This document shows positions 55,633-64,000 of a stretch of DNA of 64,000 nucleotides, piece after piece. Within the stretch, counting starts at the first letter, position 1. Each line of letters opens with the position of its first letter. Below the pieces are notes generated by a model, which saw only the letters and a list, made by a program, of their open reading frames with translations, did not search any database and was not told the origin of the DNA. The translations under genes and the position numbers were made by a program. Source of the DNA: Salegentibacter maritimus (lineage in GTDB: Bacteria; Bacteroidota; Bacteroidia; Flavobacteriales; Flavobacteriaceae); assembly GCF_016236915.1 (NCBI RefSeq), contig NZ_JAEHOK010000008.1, positions 107,577-171,576 of the forward strand. Reading direction: 5' to 3'.

Positions 55633-56877
55633 TTATAAGCTTGAAATTTGATCGCTTAGATAAATTTCTGAAAGATATTTACCCAGGCTATGGTAATCGC
55701 ATTGACTATTATTTGATTTCCAATTACTATACAGTTCTTCTATCATAGCAAATATTTTATCCTCATCATCAATCTCACTCCACCAGGGATAATCATTTCC
55801 CAGTAATCTTTTAGACTCGCTGTAATAAGGGCCCAATAACAAAATTGGTTTACCTACCTGAATACAGTGAGGAAATTTTCCCGGCAGAAAAGGACTTATA
55901 GAGCTTTTTGCCTCAAGGATTATATTTACCGCGGCATTATTTTGAATAGCCAGTACCTTAGAAAATGGAATATACGCCTCACTACTATAAAACTGCGGAA
56001 ATACTTGCATTACTTCCTTAAACTCTTTTGAATATTTGGATTTCCTACCAATGAAAATTAATTGGCTATGATCTGCTGCTTCCGGATTTTCCTGAATAAA
56101 CTTTTGAAAAGCCTTAATTAAACTACGCGGATTTCTTGGACCAAGCAAGGTTCCCGCATGTACCAATGAAAATGCATTATTTTTAAAATAAGCAGGTAAA
56201 TTTATAGCTGTGGTGTCACTTTCAAAAGTTTGATGCGGAATTATCAGCCTTTTTCCCCGCATAGGAGCGTAGTAACTTTCCATCAACTCTGCCAATAACT
56301 TACTGGGGTAAGCCATATGGCTAGCCTTTTCCCCAAGCTTCAAAAAAAACTTCCTCTTTTTTAAGTAACCCGGCTCCACCCAGTCATAAGGTCTTGGGTA
56401 GCAAGCAAAAGGATAAGGATCATGAATATAAGCTACCCACTTAGAATGCCACCCGGGAAGCTTTAACAGGGCATGATGTGGGCGATAACTTCCTCCTTTA
56501 CTTAAAGTTAATACCAGGTCTGGATCAAAATCAGTTATTTTATTTAATGCCCTAACAATACTGTTTCTATCATTAAAAAGGGTAAAAGAAAATCCGAATG
56601 CCTGTTCTATCTGTTTATAAACTTTTAGGTTAAACCAATAGCGCAAATAGCGTTCTAACCTACTTAAAAAAAACAGCAAACTTCTTCGGTTCTCTTTAAT
56701 CGCATGGCAGGGAATATTCTCCAGCTCAATGTTCTTTCGTGTATAATGATATACCTGCAGTTTAAAGCCGGCTTTATATAAATTCTTTATAAGGGCTACG
56801 TTGGCTTTAGAGCCGCTACTGTCATCAATATCAATTGACTCGACAACGACCAGTATTTTTTTTATCAAATTAGACAT
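55633..56877 (-). CDS. GT4-like glycosyltransferase
   Basis: This 414-residue protein begins MSNLIKKILVVVESIDIDDS and shows GT-B features: KWVAYIHDPYPFACYPRPYD, SHMAYPSKLLAELM, FSLVHAGTLLGPRNPRSLIK and LSPF-type donor-site residues in SSISPFLPGKFPHCIQVGKP. It lacks a classical E-x7-E motif, so catalytic assignment is weaker than for its neighbours. About 28 bp of its 5' coding end recur at 58351-58378, past the next gene upstream. Confidence 0.78.
   Translation of the reverse strand: MSNLIKKILVVVESIDIDDSSGSKANVALIKNLYKAGFKLQVYHYTRKNIELENIPCHAIKENRRSLLFFLSRLERYLRYWFNLKVYKQIEQAFGFSFTLFNDRNSIVRALNKITDFDPDLVLTLSKGGSYRPHHALLKLPGWHSKWVAYIHDPYPFACYPRPYDWVEPGYLKKRKFFLKLGEKASHMAYPSKLLAELMESYYAPMRGKRLIIPHQTFESDTTAINLPAYFKNNAFSLVHAGTLLGPRNPRSLIKAFQKFIQENPEAADHSQLIFIGRKSKYSKEFKEVMQVFPQFYSSEAYIPFSKVLAIQNNAAVNIILEAKSSISPFLPGKFPHCIQVGKPILLLGPYYSESKRLLGNDYPWWSEIDDEDKIFAMIEELYSNWKSNNSQCDYHSLGKYLSEIYLSDQISSL
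56837..56865. repeat. 28-bp direct repeat, coding copy
   Basis: The segment GACTCGACAACGACCAGT plus an eight-T run lies inside codons 5-14 of the gene at 55633-56877. It matches 58351-58378 with one substitution and one T fewer, in the same orientation. Confidence 0.75.
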
Positions 56878-57036
56878 TTCCTCTTTTTGTAAATCCGTAA
56901 TCTTTTATGCTATAGCCTCATCTACAGCGCGGTTTAGAACCATTATAAAATCCAAGAGAGCCTCAAACACACCCTCTAAATCCTATAATCACCCTCTTAA
57001 AGATCACACTTTAATATCTTTGTTCAAGATTATATT

Positions 57037-58023
57037 CTACAGGTTATTTATCCTTTTGATAATTGATTTAGCCCTGGCAATGTCTGTATGATATTTACAA
57101 AGGTGTTCGTACCCAGCAGATGCTATTTTTTCTCTAACGCTATCATTTTGCAGATAATAATCTATTTTTTCATAAAGATCTGAAAAATCATTTTCAAAGT
57201 AAGCTATATTCATTTTATCTGTGAAATCATCCGGAATCACTATACTGGGTTTTTGAGATAACATGAACGTACCAAGAGCAGGCACTTCCCAAAATCGTAA
57301 AGTATCCCATCCCATACCTCTTACATTTAGAACTATTTTACATCTTTTAAGTTCCTCAAAATAAAAATTCCCTTTCCTATTAAAAGACCCAAAAGAACAT
57401 TCCCTGGAAGTTCCATTCTCCTCACAATCATATTTTCCTTTGAGTAGAGAAAATATTTTCGTTCTTGATATATGTGATTCATTTGCCCAAAAAGAAACAT
57501 CATATTTTTTTGCCGTAACCTTTTTAGTATTTTTAATACTATCCATATTAAAGGCGAAAGGACAAGGATAAACATTTGATGGATAATCAACATTTTTAAG
57601 CATTTCTCTCTTAAAAATCAGGTCAAAAGGCCTTTTTTTTATGGTATTTTGGTAAAGGTTAGGATAACCCAATCTAGCTAAATCACCTCCTATTTCAGCC
57701 CAATCTCCACCATCAAGAAAGGCTATAGGACAAGAATCTGGGATTATATCTAGAATTTTGGAATAGAAATCAAAAGATTGATGCTTTGTTGAGGAAACTA
57801 TTACACAATCATAATTGAAACTTAAAAATCGATTTTTCAAATAGGCAAATAAACCACACTTGTGATAACCTATATTTTTAGGGTATTTTCTTAAATTAAA
57901 GTAAAATGAATAATTGAAAGGGACTGGATGCACGTTGTTGGTACCGAGTATTTTAACCAGCCCTCCATAAATTATATCTTGCAGATAATCCATTAGACTT
58001 GCATTGATATAGAGAATTTTCAT
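57037..58023 (-). CDS. CgeB-like glycosyltransferase, likely later insertion
   Basis: This 328-residue GT-B protein has KKYDVSFWANESHISRTKIF, CKIVLNVRGMGWDTLRFWEV and PALGTFMLSQKPSIVIPDDF, then YYLQNDSVREKIASAGYEHL. These match the C-terminal Glyco_trans_1_2/CgeB-type domain. Donor and acceptor are unknown. It has 160-bp and 360-bp AT-rich gaps on its sides, unlike the tightly overlapping genes around it, and lies between two copies of a 28-bp repeat. This suggests insertion into a formerly contiguous wecB-glycosyltransferase pair. Confidence 0.8.
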   Translation of the reverse strand: MKILYINASLMDYLQDIIYGGLVKILGTNNVHPVPFNYSFYFNLRKYPKNIGYHKCGLFAYLKNRFLSFNYDCVIVSSTKHQSFDFYSKILDIIPDSCPIAFLDGGDWAEIGGDLARLGYPNLYQNTIKKRPFDLIFKREMLKNVDYPSNVYPCPFAFNMDSIKNTKKVTAKKYDVSFWANESHISRTKIFSLLKGKYDCEENGTSRECSFGSFNRKGNFYFEELKRCKIVLNVRGMGWDTLRFWEVPALGTFMLSQKPSIVIPDDFTDKMNIAYFENDFSDLYEKIDYYLQNDSVREKIASAGYEHLCKYHTDIARAKSIIKRINNL

Positions 58024-58382
58024 AACTAAATAATTTAGGAAAAATAAATTCTATTTTTTCAACATAAAAGCTAATTATTATTAGCAAGAGAGAAAAATAA
58101 TCTTAAAAGGTTTATCTTATTTTTGTTCATTGGTTTTCTTCATTTTTAAATGAAATATAAAACTATTTATAATCCTAACTTCTTAATACGGATATTTACG
58201 TGGAGTTTAAATTCCTTTTAGGAAATATAACTCCATTCCACCGGAAACCTATCAAAAAATCCTACACACTTTACTTTTTTTTCTATAATTTCATTAAGAA
58301 TTATCCTTTTTTACAAAAATCCATAATATCTTAGTAATTCTTTAAAAATCGACTCGACAACGATCAGTATTTTTTTATAGCT
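58024..58382. other. 359-bp AT-rich gap before wecB, with remnant gene start
   Basis: No intact gene is seen. Near 58201-58235 a hairpin (TGGAGTT/AACTCCA with inner TTCC/GGAA) could stop transcription. At 58351-58378 the sequence, read on the minus strand, encodes KKILIVVESI, matching the start of the gene at 55633-56877, and then runs out of frame homology. Confidence 0.65.
58345..58380 (-). pseudogene. Fragment of a glycosyltransferase 5' end
   Basis: The minus strand reads IKKILIVVESIF directly after the wecB stop, almost the same as IKKILVVVESID at the start of the gene at 55633-56877. No start codon or further homology is seen. It marks where that gene probably once followed wecB. Confidence 0.65.
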
Positions 58383-59489
58383 TCAGGCATTTTGGCATTT
58401 TATGATTTCTATAATCTTTTGGGCTGCAACACCATCTCCATATGGGTTTTGAATTCCTGTAAAATTCGGAGGATTTTCCAGAATTCCCTTTAATTTCTTT
58501 AAAAGCATTTCTCCCGAAGTACCCACCAACGTTGAAAACCCTGCAATCACTGTCTCCTCCCGCTCGGTAAATTCCCGGGTCACCAAAACAGGTTTTTTTA
58601 AAAATGGAGCTTCTTCCTGTACACCACCCGAATCTGAAATAATGGCACTTGCCTGCATCATCAACCAAACAAAGCTGGGGTAGCTCACAGGTTCGATGAG
58701 ATGAATGTTTGGATGATTATCTAATATTTTAAAAACCTTTCTACGAACCTCGGGGTTTAAATGCACCGGGAAGATGATTTGAACATCATTCCTTTCGGCG
58801 AACTTCTGTAGGCCTTTACATACCTTGTCGAGTCCGCCACCGAAACTCTCCCTACGATGCCCGGTAACTAAAAGTAATTTTTTATTTTTAATCAACAATT
58901 TTTTAAGCTTAATCAACTCATCATTTTCAAATCCACTATTAAGTTTCTTCTCCGCCATTTTAAGGGCATCGATTACCGTATTACCGGTGATAAAAATTTT
59001 ATCTACAGAAACTCCCTCCTTTAAAAGGTTAACTTTATTAGAAGGGGTGGGAACAAAATGAAAATCAGCTATTCTACTAAGCAATTGGCGGTTAGCTTCT
59101 TCGGGGAATGGTGATTGTAAATTTTGGGTACGCAGACCAGCTTCAATATGCCCTACTTTTATTCCGCGGTTAAAAGCAGCAAGGGCAGCAATGAATGCAG
59201 TAGTAGTATCTCCCTGTACCAGGATAAGATCAGGCTTAGCTTCCTGTAGAACTACATTTGTTTTTTCAAGAATTAATGCACTAAGGGAGTTTAAACTTTG
59301 TTCCTTCTGCATAAGGTTTAAATCATAATCGGGCTTGATCTCAAAAAATTCCAGAACCTGGTCTAGCATTTCCCGATGTTGCCCGGTAACATAAACCTCG
59401 TAGTCGAGATGATTATTTTTTAATGCTGAAATTACTGGAGCCATTTTTATGGCTTCCGGCCGGGTACCAAAACAGAGGAGGGTTTTCAA
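58383..59489 (-). CDS. wecB: UDP-N-acetylglucosamine 2-epimerase (non-hydrolysing)
   Basis: This 368-residue enzyme has LLCFGTRPEAIKMAPVISAL at the N-terminus, VTGQHREMLDQVL, VQGDTTTAFIAALAAF, HIEAGLRT, FPEEANRQL, VTGHRRESFGGGLDKV and ISDSGGVQEEAPFL. These are the full WecB signature. It interconverts UDP-GlcNAc and UDP-ManNAc and so can supply ManNAc or its acid. Its link with the NeuB-type enzyme is only pathway logic, since classical sialic-acid synthesis uses a hydrolysing epimerase (NeuC). It overlaps the upstream GT2 gene by 4 bp. Confidence 0.94.
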   Translation of the reverse strand: MKTLLCFGTRPEAIKMAPVISALKNNHLDYEVYVTGQHREMLDQVLEFFEIKPDYDLNLMQKEQSLNSLSALILEKTNVVLQEAKPDLILVQGDTTTAFIAALAAFNRGIKVGHIEAGLRTQNLQSPFPEEANRQLLSRIADFHFVPTPSNKVNLLKEGVSVDKIFITGNTVIDALKMAEKKLNSGFENDELIKLKKLLIKNKKLLLVTGHRRESFGGGLDKVCKGLQKFAERNDVQIIFPVHLNPEVRRKVFKILDNHPNIHLIEPVSYPSFVWLMMQASAIISDSGGVQEEAPFLKKPVLVTREFTEREETVIAGFSTLVGTSGEMLLKKLKGILENPPNFTGIQNPYGDGVAAQKIIEIIKCQNA

Positions 59490-60433
59490 TCTTTTAAAAT
59501 TTTGCCCTTAAGATAAAAAATGGGTTTTAAAACCGGGTAAATATGGTAACCTATTTTATATTTCCATTTTTCCATTAGTCCGGCATTAGCAGCTTTTAAA
59601 GTTAATTTAATTATTTTATAAGATTTTATCTCAAATCCCAGGCGGAGAAAATACTTTTTTAAAGAATTGCTAAATCGTCCTTTTGATATTAATGTTTGAA
59701 TTATTAAAAAAGCAGCTTTACGCTGTGAATCAACTCTAATAGGTTCTCTATTTTGAAACTCTCCCGTATTTGAACTTCGATGTTTCCTATTATAATATAA
59801 CACCTCATCTATTAAAAGCCCTTTATATGCTGTTGAAAGGATTCGACTATAGCATTCCCATTCTTCAGCATACATCAGGTTTTCGTTAAACCTTATATTT
59901 TCAAAACACTTTTTATCCCAAAGAACACAACAAGAGGCAAAGGGAATTTTTCCAATAATCATTTTATCCAGGTCGCTACATTTGAAAATTTTAAATTCTG
60001 GATCTTTAATGGGCTTAAAATCAATTTCATCGGTAGTCTTCCAAAAAGGCTTTTTCTCATAACGGCAAAATTGAAAATCATTTCCTTTTAACAAATTATA
60101 ACAGGTTTGAAGATTCTCCGGATGAACAATATCATCATCATCAAAGAAGATAATATATTCTCCCTTAGCCAGGTCTAAGCCCTGGTTCCTGCACCCCGGC
60201 AAACCTTTTTTATAATCTTGTGATCTGGGAAGATAAGTAAAGCGCAAATCCTTGGAAGTATACTTATCAACAACATTAGCTGTATTATCCTCACTCCCAT
60301 CATCGATAATTAGGCACTCCCAATTTGAAAAAGTTTGATTTTGAATAGATTCTAAACTTTCCTTAATCAAATGACCCCTATTGTAGGTAGCCATAATTAT
60401 GCTTATCCTTATTTGCTTTTCATTGAAATTCAC
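59486..60433 (-). CDS. Glycosyltransferase family 2
   Basis: This 315-residue GT-A enzyme has ISIIMATYNRGHLIKESLES, NWECLIIDDGSEDNTANVV, GLPGCRNQGLDLAKGEYIIF, the FDDDDIVHPENLQ acidic motif and MYAEEWECYSRIL. It resembles the GT2 genes at 61300 and 62349. It should use a UDP- or TDP-sugar. A hydrophobic C-terminal patch may bind the membrane. It overlaps wecB by 4 bp. Confidence 0.9.
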   Translation of the reverse strand: MNFNEKQIRISIIMATYNRGHLIKESLESIQNQTFSNWECLIIDDGSEDNTANVVDKYTSKDLRFTYLPRSQDYKKGLPGCRNQGLDLAKGEYIIFFDDDDIVHPENLQTCYNLLKGNDFQFCRYEKKPFWKTTDEIDFKPIKDPEFKIFKCSDLDKMIIGKIPFASCCVLWDKKCFENIRFNENLMYAEEWECYSRILSTAYKGLLIDEVLYYNRKHRSSNTGEFQNREPIRVDSQRKAAFLIIQTLISKGRFSNSLKKYFLRLGFEIKSYKIIKLTLKAANAGLMEKWKYKIGYHIYPVLKPIFYLKGKILKD

Positions 60434-60496
60434 TTCATAATTCTCTTTAAAAAATCGACTAAAAATGGTACTACAAAATAACTTAAATCCATACCC

Positions 60497-61294
60497 TCAA
60501 AATCTAGATTTTATTATGGCTCCTATAATTTTTTTAAAGTATTTGAATATACCGTCTGATCCCTTGTTCTTAAAAATTCTTTTAAAGCCTTTTAAATATT
60601 GACCCTTTCTTAGGTAACTAAATTCACTAAGCTCCTTCCAGGATTCATCCCACAGGTGGAGTCCAAATGAATCTTCACTTACATATTTCTTTTTGTTTAC
60701 CGTATGGCGTTCTCTATAAGGTAAACTATAAAAGTAACTTGGAGGAAAAATTAATATTCCAGATTCATTCACAATCTTAGAAAAGTCTCCTTGATAATTA
60801 AATACCGAACGAAATTCAGAGGTAATAATCTGAGGAATAGATATTTGAGCAAAATTAGTATTTTCGTTTACTATAACTTTATCGTATTTTAATAAACATC
60901 TTTTTATAAAGTGATTTTTGTGCTGTGTACCTATTACAGCAGCATTTATAAATTTTGAGTTCTCCGCACCAAAAAATGTTTTCTGGGTTAGAATTTCATT
61001 CAGTGGCTTTAAAAGTAACATGTCCGTATCTAAATAAATGCCGCCATATTCATAAAGCTTTTTTAGCCTTATGTAGTCTGATACGAAGGCCCATTTTCTT
61101 AAGGTAAATGCAGATTCTAGAAAAGGGTTTTCAGAAATATCAATATTGGTCTCATCCCATCGCATAATTTTAAAACCTGGCAGATTTTTTTTCCAGGATT
61201 TTAAACATCTTTTATGGATGTTATCCATCTTCTTTTGACCAAACCAGCAATAATGAAGAATTTTAGGAATTGGTATGTCTTGTTTTTCTACCAT
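60497..61294 (-). CDS. GT32-like glycosyltransferase (Gly_transf_sug/DXD)
   Basis: This 265-residue protein starts with IPKILHYCWFGQKKMDNIHK and has FVSDYIRLKKLYEYGGIYLD then TDMLLLKPL, the DxD motif family of capsular transferases and large clostridial toxins. It transfers a hexose, usually from UDP-sugar. FINAAVIGTQHKN and HLWDESWKEL are further family blocks. It lies between GT2 genes, 5 bp after the upstream one. Confidence 0.9.
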   Translation of the reverse strand: MVEKQDIPIPKILHYCWFGQKKMDNIHKRCLKSWKKNLPGFKIMRWDETNIDISENPFLESAFTLRKWAFVSDYIRLKKLYEYGGIYLDTDMLLLKPLNEILTQKTFFGAENSKFINAAVIGTQHKNHFIKRCLLKYDKVIVNENTNFAQISIPQIITSEFRSVFNYQGDFSKIVNESGILIFPPSYFYSLPYRERHTVNKKKYVSEDSFGLHLWDESWKELSEFSYLRKGQYLKGFKRIFKNKGSDGIFKYFKKIIGAIIKSRF

Positions 61295-61299
61295 ATAAC

Positions 61300-62241
61300 C
61301 TATCTAAAAAATCTCTCTCCCTTACCAAATAAAGAATATGAAAGATAACCAATTGTGGTTTTAATAAATTCTTTCATCTCAAAAAGTTCGTATTGTCTTT
61401 TACTCAACATACAGTACAAGGCAAACTTTTTTTTATGGTTTAAAATCAGAGCTTTTTTTAATTGAGCTTTACATCTATTTTTATCATAATTCCTTAACGA
61501 TAAAACATCTACTTGTAGATCCTTTTTGAGAATATTCAGATGTTTTTTCCTGGCATAAAACTCTGATTTCACTTCCTCATAATTTAATTTTATTAGTTCC
61601 CGTGATAATGAATCTTCATGTAACCTATACAATATAAGCGCTTCATGAATGTAAACCATTCTAGGTTTTTTATAAAGCATTCTCATATTAAAATCCCAGT
61701 CATCAAAATTCCTGATTTTTTCATCGAAAAGAAATGGTTGCTTTTGTAAAAAATTCCTATTCCATAAAGGTCCAAAAGTATAATAGGTAAGACGACCTAC
61801 AAAGTAATCCTCAATAAGGTTTTTTTTAGACAAATAATTGTGTTCAAAATGTAATGCATGTCCTTTTCCATCAATATACTTCACCTTTGTAATTATTACA
61901 TCCTTTCCTTTAAGTTTTTCTACATGAAGACTTAAAGCTTCGGGAACCAAAATATCGTCACTATCAAAAAATTTCACCCAGTCTCCTTTGCTTTTCTTAA
62001 AACCAAAATTCCTGCAGGCATTTGGCCCTGGTTTGTAATGTTCTGGTCTTTTGAAAAAAGTTATTCTAGAATCCTTTTCACAATAAAACTCTAATAATTC
62101 TTCGGTATAATCACTGGAACCGTCATCTACCACAATACATTCCCAATTAGGATAGGTTTGCGCCAGTATTGAATTTAAAGTTTCACCTATTAAGTGGGAA
62201 CGATTATAAGTGGGAATAATAATGGAAACCAAAGGTTTCAT
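61300..62241 (-). CDS. Glycosyltransferase family 2
   Basis: This 313-residue GT-A enzyme has LVSIIIPTYNRSHLIGETLN, WECIVVDDGSSDYTEELLEF, GPNACRNFGFKKSKGDWVKF and FDSDDILVPEAL. It is very similar through the first 110 residues to the protein at 62349-63311, so the pair is a tandem duplication with diverged C-terminal halves. The C-terminal part probably sets acceptor choice. No membrane anchor is seen. Confidence 0.9.
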   Translation of the reverse strand: MKPLVSIIIPTYNRSHLIGETLNSILAQTYPNWECIVVDDGSSDYTEELLEFYCEKDSRITFFKRPEHYKPGPNACRNFGFKKSKGDWVKFFDSDDILVPEALSLHVEKLKGKDVIITKVKYIDGKGHALHFEHNYLSKKNLIEDYFVGRLTYYTFGPLWNRNFLQKQPFLFDEKIRNFDDWDFNMRMLYKKPRMVYIHEALILYRLHEDSLSRELIKLNYEEVKSEFYARKKHLNILKKDLQVDVLSLRNYDKNRCKAQLKKALILNHKKKFALYCMLSKRQYELFEMKEFIKTTIGYLSYSLFGKGERFFR

Positions 62242-62348
62242 AAAAATTCTTTTTATATGGGTAAAGTAAGCATCTTTTTTTAGATTTAGGCAATATGATA
62301 GTAGACTTCCTCTTATAAATACAGTATAAGTTTATTTTATCCAAGAAC

Positions 62349-63311
62349 TTATAATTTTAAAAATTTTCTAAAACGTGTATCTCCTCTTTTTATAGTCTTA
62401 AATAATTTAAAAAAAACGGCAACCTTTAAAAGATTTTGTTGGAGATTGGCAGGTAAAAAACCTTTATATTTTAAGGCTAAGCTTAAGCATCGTTTTGCAT
62501 TTACATATTCCTTTTTGGCCATATACCATCGCATAGCCCATAACAAGTCCCTAACTATATATTCCCCTATTACTTTATTGTTAGGGGTTCGATCCATAAT
62601 TCTTTTTTTAACCTTTAAAAAAGAATCTACATTCAGAACAAATCCATTATCTTTAGTGCTAATCGAATCGTTCATGCGTCTTACAAAAACAAGGTTTTTA
62701 TTGATAACACCCATTCGATTATTTTTATAAATTACCCGGGAATACAGCTCAAGGTCCTGGAATTGAAGAATTTTTTCATCATAAAGCTCGTTAACATTAA
62801 AAACTTCTCTCCGCCAAAGCGGGTTAACATTTAAGATAGAGATTCTCCCGGTAATATAAGCCTCATATAGGTTATTTGGAAGCCTTATTTGGGCTTCATT
62901 AGCAACAAATTTTTTACTTCTAAAATTTCCTTCAAATTTAATTAGCTTACTGATACAAAAATCGTACTTGGGACTGGATAACAAAAAATTTATTTTTTCC
63001 AGAAGATTATCCCGAGCCATCAAATCATCACTATCAAACCATTGAATAAAGTCTCCTTTACTTAATTCAAAGCCATAATTTCTACAGGCATTGGCTCCTT
63101 TGGGGCGATTTTCGGGTCGATGATGGTATTGGATTCTATGATCTTTATTGCAATAAAATTCCATCAGTTCATCGGTATAATCAGTAGAGCCATCATCTAC
63201 TACAATACATTCCCAGTTTTGGTAAGTTTGCGAAATAATAGAATCTAAAGTCTCTCCAATTAAATGTGCCCTGTTAAAGTTTGGGATGACTATAGAAGTC
63301 AGGCTAATCAT
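62349..63311 (-). CDS. Glycosyltransferase family 2
   Basis: This 320-residue GT-A enzyme has LTSIVIPNFNRAHLIGETLD, WECIVVDDGSTDYTDELMEF, GANACRNYGFELSKGDFIQW and FDSDDLMARDNLL, the nucleotide-sugar and metal sites. The remaining 190 residues are less conserved and basic. It pairs with the adjacent paralogue at 61300-62241 and is the first polysaccharide gene after the IS200-type element in transcription order. Confidence 0.9.
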   Translation of the reverse strand: MISLTSIVIPNFNRAHLIGETLDSIISQTYQNWECIVVDDGSTDYTDELMEFYCNKDHRIQYHHRPENRPKGANACRNYGFELSKGDFIQWFDSDDLMARDNLLEKINFLLSSPKYDFCISKLIKFEGNFRSKKFVANEAQIRLPNNLYEAYITGRISILNVNPLWRREVFNVNELYDEKILQFQDLELYSRVIYKNNRMGVINKNLVFVRRMNDSISTKDNGFVLNVDSFLKVKKRIMDRTPNNKVIGEYIVRDLLWAMRWYMAKKEYVNAKRCLSLALKYKGFLPANLQQNLLKVAVFFKLFKTIKRGDTRFRKFLKL

Positions 63312-63431
63312 TATATATTTAAATTAGGTAGTAATATTATGTGGAAACATTTTTTTACGCTTCAATGAATTTTCAAAAAATCATCATTTAAAATTGAACA
63401 TAAGCCTTTATTAATTTTCTAAACTAAACAA

Positions 63432-63482
63432 CTCTGCACTAAAAGTGCAGAGGTTTATTAATACTGGGGACTGAAAGTCCCC
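63432..63482. mobile_element. Putative right end of the IS200/IS605-type element (two hairpins)
   Basis: Two perfect hairpins follow the tnpA stop: CTCTGCACT/AGTGCAGAG (63432-63452, 3-nt loop) and GGGGACT/AGTCCCC (63466-63482, 3-nt loop). Subterminal hairpins recognised by TnpA as single strands are typical of this family. The exact cleavage site cannot be set from sequence alone. Confidence 0.7.
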
Positions 63483-63487
63483 TTTTA

Positions 63488-63919
63488 CTATTCCAATATA
63501 AAATTGGAATTATCACTCGAATCTCGACGGTGATGTTCCAAATATTCATTGACCATTTTATCCGTAATATTCCCAGTACTCCAAACTCCATAACCGCTTG
63601 CCCAAAAATGTTGCCCCCAATAACGCTCTTTCAGTTTTGGAAACTCTTGTTGAAGTTTCCTTGAAGTTCGTCCTTTGAGTTTTTTCAATATGCTACTTAC
63701 ATTCAATTTTGGAGTATATTCAATGTGCATATGAACGTGATCCGAACTCACTACTCCTTTCAGTATCTCTATACCTTCAGCTTCACATATTTGGATTAAA
63801 AGTTCACGACAACGAGTTTGAACATCTCCTCGAAGTACCTTGTACCGATATTTTGTAACCCAAACAATATGGCACGTTAAATAACTTACCGTATGAGAGC
63901 CTTTTCTTTGATAACTCAT
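63488..63919 (-). CDS. tnpA: IS200/IS605 family transposase TnpA
   Basis: This 143-residue Y1 HUH transposase has the His-hydrophobic-His motif at H63-M-H65 (SSDHVHMHIEYTP) and the catalytic tyrosine Y126 in NITDKMVNEYLEHH, where the family places it. It cuts and rejoins single-stranded DNA at hairpin ends. The frame is open nine codons upstream, but the ATG at 63919 (MSYQRKGSHTVSYLTCHIVW) matches family members. No tnpB or accessory gene is seen, so this is the simple IS200 type. The protein looks intact. Confidence 0.93.
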   Translation of the reverse strand: MSYQRKGSHTVSYLTCHIVWVTKYRYKVLRGDVQTRCRELLIQICEAEGIEILKGVVSSDHVHMHIEYTPKLNVSSILKKLKGRTSRKLQQEFPKLKERYWGQHFWASGYGVWSTGNITDKMVNEYLEHHRRDSSDNSNFILE

Positions 63920-63956
63920 AGTACCAAAATATAGATTTTTTCGCACTACTAAAGTA

Positions 63957-63985
63957 CTGCAATAAAATTGCAGGGTTTAAATCCC
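63957..63985. mobile_element. Putative left end of the IS200/IS605-type element
   Basis: Hairpin CTGCAAT/ATTGCAG (63957-63973, 3-nt loop) and the near-palindrome GGGTTTAAATCCC (63973-63985), followed by a T-run, lie upstream of tnpA. With the other end at 63432-63482 they outline an element of about 560 bp. The outermost bases may reach past the window edge. Confidence 0.6.
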
Positions 63986-64000
63986 TTTTTTGAGACCAAT

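Noticed and set aside
58024..58340. A small RNA gene in the AT-rich gap before wecB
   Set aside because: Only one hairpin is seen and no promoter motif precedes it; there is not enough to call a gene.

Overview
The window comes from a member of the Bacteroidota, most likely a marine Flavobacteriaceae (Gramella/Zunongwangia/Salegentibacter-like; the genus is an inference). The evidence is low GC, almost no Shine-Dalgarno sequences except a very strong one in front of rpsU, promoters of the Bacteroidetes TTG-N(17-19)-TAnnTTTG type, and families typical of the group (DUF2851, NamZ/DUF1343 lipoprotein, SprB-like repeats, short HPF).

Region 1 (1-10950, all minus strand) is the information-processing block. 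In transcription order it holds rpsU, xerC-hpf, four tRNAs (Thr-Tyr-Gly-Thr), tuf, tRNA-Trp, secE, nusG, rplK, rplA, rplJ, rplL, rpoB and the 5' end of rpoC. Hairpins sit at tuf/tRNA-Trp, rplL/rpoB and rpoB/rpoC, where expression of this operon could be tuned.

Region 2 (10986-35504) is mixed housekeeping: an acyl-CoA dehydrogenase with a decayed copy of its 3' end beside it, a helix-hairpin-helix protein, two paralogous alanine/sodium symporters with unusual exported N-terminal modules, a PspC-domain protein, DUF2851, an SGNH lipoprotein, small membrane proteins, a cysteine synthase-type PLP enzyme, an FtsX/LolE-like permease, NamZ, a metalloprotease lipoprotein and RecQ. Envelope genes follow: kdsD-tatC-AhpD-like-lptB, pssA and lnt. 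Convergent gaps here carry palindromic dispersed repeats.

Region 3 (35809-63311, all minus strand) is a roughly 27-kb surface-polysaccharide locus. It is read from beyond the right edge towards an initiating polyprenyl-phosphate sugar transferase at its 3' end. It encodes many glycosyltransferases (GT2, GT4, GT32-like, CgeB-like), a Wzy/WaaL-type membrane protein, WecB (ManNAc supply), a NeuB-type nonulosonate synthase, an asparagine-synthetase-like enzyme and several methyltransferases. No Wzx flippase, Wza/Wzc export proteins or CMP-sugar synthetase is visible, so they probably lie outside the window. The locus has been assembled and reshaped by repeats: neuB sits between 70-bp direct repeats, another glycosyltransferase is bracketed by a 28-bp repeat derived from a neighbouring gene start, and one 842-residue protein appears to be two glycosyltransferases joined by translated intergenic minisatellite, with a second repeat inserted in frame.

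Region 4 (63430-64000) is an IS200/IS605-type element with its tnpA and end hairpins, at the upstream border of the visible polysaccharide locus.
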